Assembly (NCBI GenBank): GCA_900547565.1
Contig: URHI01000119.1
Coordinates: forward strand, 1 to 5,425
Reading direction: 5' to 3'
DNA: 5,425 bases
Source of the DNA: an uncultured Eubacteriales bacterium
Lineage (GTDB): Bacteria; Bacillota; Clostridia; Oscillospirales; CAG-272
Positions 1 to 5,423 of this stretch are shown here, in pieces. The position numbers and the translations under genes are program-made. Within the stretch, counting starts at the first letter, position 1; the number at the start of each line of letters is the position of its first letter. The notes under the pieces were generated by a model. The model did not search any database. It was given only the letters and a program-made list of their open reading frames with translations, and was not told the DNA's origin.

Positions 1-169
1 CGCGCCCGCAGGGCCCGAAATCCCTGTCCCGAAGCGCGAAACTTCAAAATGCAAGAAAAAATATGCGGACGGACGGCTTTATACCCGCGGCGTTGAAGCG
101 TGTGGGATAAAAATTGCGTCTGTTCGCATATTTACACTTTGTAATTTTCCTTTGTTGAAAGGTTTTTGC
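1..169. other. Intergenic stretch without a supportable gene
   Basis: I see no convincing coding region here. A plus-strand frame is open from the window edge to a TGA at 94-96, but it is arginine-rich and resembles no family I recognise. Structures seen: CAGGG/CCCTG (9-13 and 22-26), and CCTTT-GTTG-AAAGG (149-162) followed directly by TTTTT (163-167), which is a weak plus-strand terminator-like hairpin. That hairpin could end a transcript entering from the left, which would converge on the GH13 operon. Confidence 0.35.
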
Positions 170-235
170 GGCGCTTTTGGGGGAAGCGCCCGAGGTCGGG
201 GGCGAGCAGCCCTCGTCGCGCTCATGCTGAGCGCG
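170..235. other. GC-rich hairpin cluster after the GH13 gene
   Basis: Three inverted repeats lie within 66 bases: GGCGCTT/AAGCGCC (170-176 and 184-190), CCCGA/TCGGG (189-193 and 196-200), and CGCGCTCA/TGAGCGCG (217-224 and 228-235, 3-base loop). They start nine bases beyond the GH13 stop. On the minus strand none is followed by a T-run, so this is not a textbook terminator of the leftward operon, but the stems could slow polymerase or protect the mRNA 3' end. On the plus strand the last stem is followed after five bases by TTTTT (241-245), giving a poor terminator facing the operon. Confidence 0.45.
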
Positions 236-243
236 AAAGCTTT

Positions 244-2193
244 TTATTCCCCGCAGATCATATACACGCCCACGCCGCGATAGGCAACGACGGCGGTAAA
301 TCCGTCGATCTGCTCGGCAGTTCCGGCAGCTATGGTTACGCCGGTCATAAGATCGGTGACGGTATAGCGCTTATAGCCGGAAATACCCGCCGCCTCGAAT
401 GGGATACTGACATTTCCGACGCCGGAGCAGTCGGGATCGTTGTTTGCGATGACCACGACAGCCCGGTTACCGGCATACCGTGCATAATTCTGCAATGAGG
501 ATATGCCGTCCACCTTTACCTCGCATATATTGCTGTCGCGGTGGTTTATAGGCCAGTATTCAAAGATCTCGGGGTAGGAGCGTCGGATATTTATCATTTT
601 CCGCACGTCCTCGAGAAACATGGCCTTTGCCTCGGTTTCGGTTTCGGCATACACCACACGCTGAAAATACTGAACTCCTTCGCTGTAAGAGGCATTGAAC
701 TCGTCGCCCATGTACCACAGCGGAATGAAGGGTGCCAGAATGGCGGCATAACCGATCTTCTGACGGTCTCCGCACACCGAGCGGCGCAGGAAGTCGTGAT
801 TTGACAGGCAGTTTGTGTAATACTTGCCGGTTCCGGCCGTATCAGCGTTATGTTGCCCTTGCATGTAGCCGAGGCCGGTGCCGTTTTTGACAGAATCCAC
901 GATGTCCAGCTGACCGTCGACAAAGAAATTCACTGGGTTGCTGTAATACTGCCCGCGGTCCATTTCCGAATATTTCAGGACGCCGTCCTGCTCAAAGTCG
1001 TATGTTGCGCTGCGGTTGCTGCCCGCCTCGGAGATGATGGCAACGTACTTTCCGGCGGCGGCAAGACGCGAACGTATCTCACCGAATATGTCGTAACCGG
1101 TGATTTCCGGCTCGCAGTCACAGCGGTATCCGTCTGCGCCGGTTGAAAGAATGTTGTTAACACAGGTCTGAATGAACCATTCGCGCAGGCCGGCGTTTGC
1201 CCAGTTGAAGCCTGTATTGCCCCAGCTTTCGCCGGCGAACCAGTCGGGATGCCCGGCTGTCAGAGGGGCGTTTTTGTTGACACCCCAAGTGATTATGTCA
1301 AGCAGAACATAAACGCCTTTGGAATGTGCATAGTCGACAAATTCGCGCACTGCCTGCCAGCCGGCGCTGTAATCGGAGGCGGTACTGCCGGCTCCCTTGT
1401 CGTAGTATGCTCCGTCCACCGAGTGAGGGCCGATGTTGACATACCCGTTGCCGTTTTCCCCCTTTTCGTACACCGGCGTCAGCCATATTCCGTTGACGCC
1501 GACCGAAGCGTAAAAATCGATCAGGTCATACGAATCCTGAAGTGCTCCGCCGATGGACGCCACCTCGGTGCGCAGCTCCACCATTATCAGACTGTCCACC
1601 CATTCGGGCGACATAATGCTGCCCGATGCGTTGCCGGGGACCAGCTTTACGCTTTCGGTGGGAATGTATTCGAGCAGGCCGCTGTTGTCGGTCTTGTCGC
1701 GGTCATATTCAAAGGAATAATCAAGGTCGGAGTCGGCAGTGAGGCGTCCGTCACGCACACCGGCGCAGGTCTTGGCGACAAACACGCCGACGGCACGGTC
1801 AAGTGCCGGGGCACTGCCGCCCGTGATGCGGATATTACCGGTCCCCTCATCAAACTCTATGCAACAGTCACGGCGTCCGCCCTCAATGGCAAGCTCGATG
1901 AAGGGCGCAGTCCCGTCCGTTGCGGGAGACGTGCCGTAAACTGCTCGGAAAGCGTTCTGCATAAGCTCAAGAGAGGAGGTGCAGAGCTGCGTCACCATCC
2001 GGCCTGCCTTAATGCTGTAATTGCTTGTTCCGTTTTCTATGACGGTATAGCTCTTTTTTTCCGGCGGAGGTTCGGTCTGGGAACCGGCCGTTGTATCCGC
2101 CGCGGTCGTGTTGCCGCACGAAACGGCAAACGGCAGAATAAGTGCCGCAGTAAGGGCAGTGGCGGCGCTTCTGATAATATTCCGAATCTTCAT
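244..2193 (-). CDS. GH13-family (alpha-amylase-like) surface lipoprotein
   Basis: Predicted secreted, membrane-anchored alpha-glycan hydrolase or transglycosylase of 649 aa. Residues 1-26 form a lipoprotein signal: basic start (MKIR), hydrophobic core, then AVSC with Cys26 as the lipidated residue, followed by a Thr/Ala/Pro-rich linker to about 47. Residues 48-160 look like a small alpha/beta accessory domain (the IRITGG...ALDRAVGVF pattern recalls the N-terminal domain of hexosaminidases). The GH13 barrel spans about 195-545: GVNGIWLTP (232-240), region I around Asp299, region II GYRCD with Arg357 and nucleophile Asp359, acid/base Glu389 (ISEAG), and SNHD with stabiliser Asp467. A beta-sandwich C-domain fills about 555-649. 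The catalytic triad is intact, but the region I NH is replaced by WG and the usual region II KH is missing, so specificity is probably not that of a classic alpha-amylase. The start is supported by GAGG four bases upstream. It is the last gene of the operon, 18 bases after the regulator. Family call is firm; substrate is unknown. Confidence 0.88.
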   Translation of the reverse strand: MKIRNIIRSAATALTAALILPFAVSCGNTTAADTTAGSQTEPPPEKKSYTVIENGTSNYSIKAGRMVTQLCTSSLELMQNAFRAVYGTSPATDGTAPFIELAIEGGRRDCCIEFDEGTGNIRITGGSAPALDRAVGVFVAKTCAGVRDGRLTADSDLDYSFEYDRDKTDNSGLLEYIPTESVKLVPGNASGSIMSPEWVDSLIMVELRTEVASIGGALQDSYDLIDFYASVGVNGIWLTPVYEKGENGNGYVNIGPHSVDGAYYDKGAGSTASDYSAGWQAVREFVDYAHSKGVYVLLDIITWGVNKNAPLTAGHPDWFAGESWGNTGFNWANAGLREWFIQTCVNNILSTGADGYRCDCEPEITGYDIFGEIRSRLAAAGKYVAIISEAGSNRSATYDFEQDGVLKYSEMDRGQYYSNPVNFFVDGQLDIVDSVKNGTGLGYMQGQHNADTAGTGKYYTNCLSNHDFLRRSVCGDRQKIGYAAILAPFIPLWYMGDEFNASYSEGVQYFQRVVYAETETEAKAMFLEDVRKMINIRRSYPEIFEYWPINHRDSNICEVKVDGISSLQNYARYAGNRAVVVIANNDPDCSGVGNVSIPFEAAGISGYKRYTVTDLMTGVTIAAGTAEQIDGFTAVVAYRGVGVYMICGE

Positions 2194-2211
2194 TTTACCT
2201 CACAGAACGGG

Positions 2212-3024
2212 CTACCCCCGCCGTATATCGGTCGGAGTGCAGCCCATTACCTTTTTGAACATTTTATTATAGCTTACGGTGTTGTTGAAGCCGCATTCGA
2301 AGGCGATATGCGTGACCGGCATTGAGGTGTTTTTCAGCATGTCGACCGAGCGCAGTATGCGTAACGATTGTATATAGCTGTACGGAGAAATGCCGTTGAA
2401 ATGCTTGAACCAGTGCAGGTAGCTGTTTTTGGACATATTCACCATGCGGGAAAGTGCGTCGAGCGTCAACGTGGTGTTGAGGTTGTTGTTGATGTAGCGT
2501 ATCGTTTCGAGAATCGCGCGGTGGTTGTCGTCGCAGTACGTCTGGACACACCCGCCTACGCTTTCAACATATCTTCCGATACTGACGCACATGGCAAGCA
2601 GCAGTGCTGTCATAAGCTCGTCGGATTTGAAGCTGTGAGAGTCGGCGCTCTCATCCAGCATATGCCCGAGTATGTCCCTGACCTTGCCTGCGGTGCCGTC
2701 GCTTGCGGGGATATGCGTGAAGCCGAACGTGCGGAAGAATATTTTGTCAAGTCCGGAAAACAGCCTGTCCTGCATCAGAATGTCGGGTGAGAAATGTACC
2801 TTCAGTATCTTCATATCCGGCTGCGGGGCGATGTAGGTTATTTTGTGAATTATGTTGTTGCTGAACACGAAAACGTCGCCGGGCGATATGCTGTGTTCGG
2901 TTCCAGCCACCGAATACCGGCCGCTGCCCTCAATGAAATAGTCTACCTCGATCGTTGAATGGCAGTGGGGCGTGAAAATGATATCGCCTTCGCTTTTTTC
3001 AGTTACCTGAGAAACTTTGATCAT
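2212..3024 (-). CDS. AraC-family transcriptional regulator
   Basis: Cytoplasmic DNA-binding regulator of 270 aa, normal length for the family. Residues about 15-80 are a cupin-type sensor domain: His20-x-His22-x3-Glu26 and His60 sit where the cupin metal or ligand residues lie, and ISPGDVFVF (46-54) is the usual cupin turn. A helical linker covers about 112-170. The C-terminal AraC/XylS domain (about 170-270) has two helix-turn-helix units: the first around 187-209 (TLDALSRMVNMSKNSYLHWF), the second around 236-260 (HIAFECGFNNTVSYNKMFKK), ending in the family-typical TPTDIRR. GGAGG five bases before the ATG is the strongest Shine-Dalgarno in the window. It lies between the aldolase (25 bases) and the GH13 gene (18 bases), so it is co-transcribed with its likely targets. 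The 21-bp-spaced half-sites in the divergent promoter region are its likely operators, which would make it autoregulatory. The inducer is probably a sugar or breakdown product; this is inference. Confidence 0.95.
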   Translation of the reverse strand: MIKVSQVTEKSEGDIIFTPHCHSTIEVDYFIEGSGRYSVAGTEHSISPGDVFVFSNNIIHKITYIAPQPDMKILKVHFSPDILMQDRLFSGLDKIFFRTFGFTHIPASDGTAGKVRDILGHMLDESADSHSFKSDELMTALLLAMCVSIGRYVESVGGCVQTYCDDNHRAILETIRYINNNLNTTLTLDALSRMVNMSKNSYLHWFKHFNGISPYSYIQSLRILRSVDMLKNTSMPVTHIAFECGFNNTVSYNKMFKKVMGCTPTDIRRG

Positions 3025-3049
3025 GATCTCCTCCCACTGTTCCGGTATC

Positions 3050-3826
3050 TCAGTTTTTCATGAATTGACGCATGGTTGCAAGATTTTCCGCGGCGCCGCG
3101 CAGAATATAGTCATAGTCGGTACCTGTGGAGATGATGTTGATGCCGAGGTCGTGCCAGAATTCGGTCACGGCGCGGTCTGTTGAGCCGGTGGAAACGCCG
3201 ATGGGCTTTCCGGCCTCGCGCAGAATGGAGATCGCCCGACGTATGACGCTCTGTGTTTTTTCACCGAACACCTGATTCAGCTCGCCGAGCGAGCCGGAAA
3301 GATCGCACGGCCCGAAAATATAGCCGTCTATGTAAGGATTTTTAACGATCTGCGGCAGATTTTCGACCGCTGTGACGGTCTCTATCTGAATGAAACGGCA
3401 GGTCTTGCTGTTTGCGATGCGTATGTATTCGGCCATGTCGTCGAGACCGTAGTTGACGGCGCGCAGCGGCCCGAACCCGCGGCGTCCCTCGGGCGGATAC
3501 ATGCAGAATTCCATGGCTGCCTGCGCCTGCTCTGCGGTATTGATCATGGGGAAGATTATACCGTCAGGGCCCATTTCCATGACTCTTTTGACGTGATTGT
3601 AGTCGTTCATGGACACGCGTACGATAGCAGGGGTGCCGCCGGCGTTGACGGCAGTAATGTGGTTGCGCAGGTTGGTATAGGAGATCTCGGAGTGCTCGGT
3701 GTCGATCCATATGAAGTCGTAGCCGAGGCGGCCCTCCATTTCGCTTACGATGCTGTCGGTCATGGAGATGTGTGTTCCCACGAGGTTCTGATGAAGTCTG
3801 TCTTTAAGGTAGTTATTGTGAATCAT
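3050..3826 (-). CDS. HpcH/HpaI-family class II pyruvate aldolase
   Basis: Cytoplasmic metal-dependent aldolase of 258 aa, the usual family length. The family reversibly cleaves 4-hydroxy-2-keto acids (such as 2-keto-3-deoxy sugar acids or 4-hydroxy-2-oxoheptanedioate) to pyruvate plus an aldehyde. The active site is clear and falls on the same numbers as E. coli HpcH as I recall them: Asp42 and base His45 in IDTEH, Arg70 in AIVRV, metal ligands Glu149 (QIET) and Asp175 (GPCDLSGSLG), and the YPPEGRRGFGP loop at 110-120. The residue corresponding to Asp84 of HpcH is Glu here. No signal peptide. It is the first gene of the leftward operon; AGAGG seven bases before the ATG supports the start. Upstream lie an extended -10 promoter and tandem operator half-sites. 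With a glycoside hydrolase and a propeller enzyme alongside, a role in breaking down a deoxy-keto sugar acid is likely, but the true substrate (rhamnonate-, uronate- or glucarate-derived) cannot be told. The family also includes citrate lyase beta subunits, which this does not resemble at the active site. Confidence 0.93.
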   Translation of the reverse strand: MIHNNYLKDRLHQNLVGTHISMTDSIVSEMEGRLGYDFIWIDTEHSEISYTNLRNHITAVNAGGTPAIVRVSMNDYNHVKRVMEMGPDGIIFPMINTAEQAQAAMEFCMYPPEGRRGFGPLRAVNYGLDDMAEYIRIANSKTCRFIQIETVTAVENLPQIVKNPYIDGYIFGPCDLSGSLGELNQVFGEKTQSVIRRAISILREAGKPIGVSTGSTDRAVTEFWHDLGINIISTGTDYDYILRGAAENLATMRQFMKN

Positions 3827-3883
3827 TTGAATGCCTCTGTATAAATTCAGGTTTGTGTAAAGAAACCGCAGTGTGTGCTATGG

Positions 3884-3900
3884 CAAACACAATCACACTT
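3884..3900 (-). promoter_or_regulatory. Extra operator half-site in the leftward leader
   Basis: AAGTGTGATTGTGTTTG on the minus strand matches the rightward outer half-site at 14 of 17 positions. It lies about 5-20 bases downstream of the predicted leftward start and has no clear partner 21 bp away. A site here would block rather than help transcription, or anchor a loop 75 bp from the matching upstream site (about seven helical turns). A role in autorepression is inference. Confidence 0.5.
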
Positions 3901-3910
3901 CAACTATAAT

Positions 3911-3941
3911 ATTATAACACATAAGTGCCCGTATAGTAAAA
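3911..3941 (-). promoter_or_regulatory. Leftward promoter for the aldolase-araC-GH13 operon
   Basis: On the minus strand TGTTATAAT is an extended -10 (hexamer at 3916-3911, perfect TATAAT). TTTACT at 3940-3935 is the likely -35 with an 18-bp spacer. Transcription would start near 3904, leaving a 5' leader of about 78 bases before the aldolase ATG. The core resembles the rightward promoter closely: both read TTTTAC, then TACGG, then TGTGnTATAAT. The -35 is imperfect, and an operator half-site runs into it, which fits an activator-dependent promoter. Confidence 0.75.
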
Positions 3942-3975
3942 CAAATTCACATTCCGCACAAACAATATCACAAAT
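3938..3975 (-). promoter_or_regulatory. Tandem AraC-type operator pair of the leftward promoter
   Basis: Two 17-bp half-sites in direct repeat on the minus strand: ATTTGTGATATTGTTTG (3975-3959) and GAATGTGAATTTGTTTT (3954-3938). They share TGTGA and TGTTT blocks and start exactly 21 bp apart, two helical turns, with a 4-bp gap as in araI1-I2 of AraC. The inner site runs into the -35 hexamer, the usual position for an AraC-type activator that touches RNA polymerase. Binding by the locus regulator is inferred. Confidence 0.65.
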
Positions 3976-3997
3976 CGAATTTTAGTCTATTTTTCAT

Positions 3998-4035
3998 ATT
4001 TGTGATTTTGTTTGCACTGATTGTGCTATTCTTTT
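3998..4035 (+). promoter_or_regulatory. Tandem AraC-type operator pair of the rightward promoter
   Basis: The outer half-site ATTTGTGATTTTGTTTG (3998-4014) matches the outer half-site of the leftward pair at 16 of 17 positions. The inner one, GATTGTGCTATTCTTTT (4019-4035), is weaker (11-12 of 17) but sits at the same 21-bp step and overlaps the -35 by three bases. The gap from the inner half-site to the -10 is 22 bases, against 21 on the leftward side. The mirrored layout supports one regulator for both promoters. Confidence 0.62.
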
Positions 4036-4063
4036 ACATGTACGGCGGACAGTGTGATATAAT
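4033..4063 (+). promoter_or_regulatory. Rightward promoter for the propeller gene
   Basis: TGATATAAT is an extended -10 with a perfect hexamer at 4058-4063. TTTACA at 4033-4038 is a five-of-six -35 match, with a long 19-bp spacer. The start would be near 4070, giving a leader of about 50 bases with AAAGGA at 4105-4110 before the ATG. The long spacer and the half-site overlapping the -35 suggest dependence on an activator. The core is a near copy of the leftward promoter. Confidence 0.75.
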
Positions 4064-4119
4064 GACAAGCGTAAAGAAGCACGCAGACACTGATACCACG
4101 CATAAAAGGATTTCAATTT

Positions 4120-5346
4120 ATGAGAACATATTTCACAAAGGACAACATCGATCCCGACAAGGATGTTGCTCTGCTACCGCCGGATTTTCTGTATTATGAA
4201 GATCATCCCGAGGAGTGCTTTGACCGTCACGGCCGCCGCTGGCAGAGCGCCGCGACTATAGCCAAGGTCGCGTCGGGCCGGCTGTTTGCTGCCTACAGGG
4301 GCGGGGGGGTGGGCGAAGGCCCCAACAATTACAACTGTATGTCGTACAGTGACGACGACGGTGTGACGTGGAGAAACGATTACCTGATAATCGACCACCC
4401 GAAAATTGTGCGTATGCATGAGCCGATACTCTGGGTGGACCCCGAGGGCACACTGTGGCACTTCTGGGCACAGTCGTATGTCTACTGGGACGGCCGCGGC
4501 GGCGTCTGGGCCTCCAAATGCATTGATCCCGATGCGGATATGCCGCGCTGGACCGAGCCGCGTCGGCTTGCTGACGGCGTTATGGCCTGCAAGCCCATTG
4601 TGCGTAACGACGGTGCATGGCTGTATCCGATATCGATCTGGCACAACTTTGTGACGCGTTTCTGCTCCATGCCCGAATATGAAAAATCAAATGTCTATAT
4701 TTCGACAGACAAGGGCGCCACGCTGACATATCTCGGCAGTGCATATCACCCTGACACCACGTTTGACGAAAACTGCATCTGCCAGCGCGGCGACGGCAGT
4801 ATTCTTATGCTGATGCGCATATCCGACGGCATTGCGTATTCGGAGTCGACAGACGGCGGCGCAACATGGAGCGAGGCGGCACGCTACTGCGTACCCGGTC
4901 CGTCGGCGAGAATGTATCTCGGAAAATTCCCCACGGGCGAGTTTTTCCTGATCCATCATTACAACTTCACAAAGCGCAACAACATGGCGGTTATGCTGTC
5001 ACACGATGAGGGGCGGTCATATGACGAGGTGCTTATGCTTGATGAGCGTACGTCGGTGGCTTATCCCGATGCGTTTGTCGACGGTGACGGCAAGGTTTAC
5101 GCCGTTTATGATCGTGAGCGCTACGGCGACAAGGAGATTCAGCTCGCCGCGTTCCGTCTTGAGGATATACTTGCGGGGCACTGCGTGACGCCCGGTGCGC
5201 GCACCAAGGGCATTGTATGTAAGGCGCTGGGAGCGCGCCGCACCGAGGAGGAAAAGCGCGCCGGAACACTATGGCCTCGCAAATACTGCGATCCGCTCCG
5301 TCCGCCGACAACACAACTTGATCAGTATTTCAAATCATTTGTCTGA
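4120..5346 (+). CDS. Sialidase-like (BNR/Asp-box) beta-propeller protein
   Basis: Predicted cytoplasmic beta-propeller protein of 408 aa with no signal peptide. Four Asp-box (SxDxGxxW-type) motifs mark propeller blades: Ser77-Trp84 (SDDDGVTW), Ser195-Leu202 (STDKGATL), Ser243-Trp250 (STDGGATW) and Ser294-Tyr301 (SHDEGRSY). The N-terminal RRWQSAATIAKVASGRLFA (39-57), GGGVGEGPNNY (61-71), FWAQSYVYWDGRGGVWA (115-131) and DGVMACKPIV...WLYPISIW (152-174) match, from memory, a large group annotated as sialidase family proteins in Clostridia and Planctomycetes. The FRIP arginine motif of true GH33 sialidases is absent, so sialic acid is not a safe substrate; other BNR propellers are rhamnosidases (GH145) or rhamnose-glucuronate lyases (PL42). 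A basic tail (about 360-408) follows the propeller. AAAGGA nine bases before the ATG supports the start. It is transcribed divergently from the aldolase operon from a promoter with matching operator sites. The fold is well supported; the reaction is not known. Confidence 0.85.
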   Translation: MRTYFTKDNIDPDKDVALLPPDFLYYEDHPEECFDRHGRRWQSAATIAKVASGRLFAAYRGGGVGEGPNNYNCMSYSDDDGVTWRNDYLIIDHPKIVRMHEPILWVDPEGTLWHFWAQSYVYWDGRGGVWASKCIDPDADMPRWTEPRRLADGVMACKPIVRNDGAWLYPISIWHNFVTRFCSMPEYEKSNVYISTDKGATLTYLGSAYHPDTTFDENCICQRGDGSILMLMRISDGIAYSESTDGGATWSEAARYCVPGPSARMYLGKFPTGEFFLIHHYNFTKRNNMAVMLSHDEGRSYDEVLMLDERTSVAYPDAFVDGDGKVYAVYDRERYGDKEIQLAAFRLEDILAGHCVTPGARTKGIVCKALGARRTEEEKRAGTLWPRKYCDPLRPPTTQLDQYFKSFV

Positions 5347-5374
5347 GAGGTCAGCGTGAAAGTTTCTTCTATTT

Positions 5375-5394
5375 AAAAGTGAAATACACTTTTT
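5375..5394 (+). terminator. Weak hairpin with T-run after the propeller gene
   Basis: AAAAGTG (5375-5381), loop AAATA, then CACTTTT (5387-5393) plus one more T form a perfect 7-bp stem, 28 bases after the stop codon. An outer stem GCGTGAA (5354-5360) with TTCACGC (5393-5399) is an alternative fold. Only three of the seven inner pairs are G:C and the T-run is inside the stem, so termination would be modest; because the A-run mirrors the T-run it could work in both directions. Confidence 0.4.
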
Positions 5395-5401
5395 CACGCA
5401 C

Positions 5402-5423
5402 GAATTTTGCCGAGGCAAAATTC
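5402..5423. repeat. Perfect 10-bp palindrome at the window edge
   Basis: GAATTTTGCC, a 2-base loop GA, then GGCAAAATTC form a perfect 10-bp inverted repeat. The preceding hairpin and this one both end in TTCAC, suggesting the start of a run of small palindromes of the kind scattered between genes in some Clostridia. There is no T-run right after it in the window. It may be a repeat element, a second terminator stem, or the attenuating hairpin of the next transcript; the window ends too soon to tell. Confidence 0.5.

Noticed and set aside
1..96. Tail of a gene entering from the left
   Set aside because: The open frame is short, arginine-rich and lacks recognisable similarity; both strands are open over parts of this GC-rich stretch by chance.
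166..498. Plus-strand open frame over the GH13 3' end
   Set aside because: Same codon-aligned antisense effect; most of it mirrors the GH13 C-terminal domain and its start falls in the hairpin cluster.
1249..2325. Long plus-strand open frame of 358 codons opposite the GH13 gene
   Set aside because: It is codon-aligned with the GH13 gene in antisense, where stops would require TTA, CTA or TCA codons that this genome rarely uses. It has no family features or ribosome binding site and runs into the regulator gene.
3967..4006. CRP-like reading of the TGTGA and TCACA blocks
   Set aside because: The blocks are 22 or more bases apart rather than 6, and the full 17-bp direct repeats at 21 bp explain them better; classical CRP control is also unexpected in Clostridia.
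3827..4119. CcpA cre site
   Set aside because: I looked for a cre-like palindrome in the control region; the best candidate near 3876 lacks the central CG and several consensus bases.
4002..4199. Plus-strand open frame starting in the control region
   Set aside because: Its start lies in the operator region upstream of the predicted promoter start, it has no Shine-Dalgarno, and it overlaps the well-supported propeller gene in another frame.
4174..4644. Minus-strand open frame inside the propeller gene
   Set aside because: Codon-aligned antisense shadow of a gene with clear Asp-box motifs; no independent start signal.
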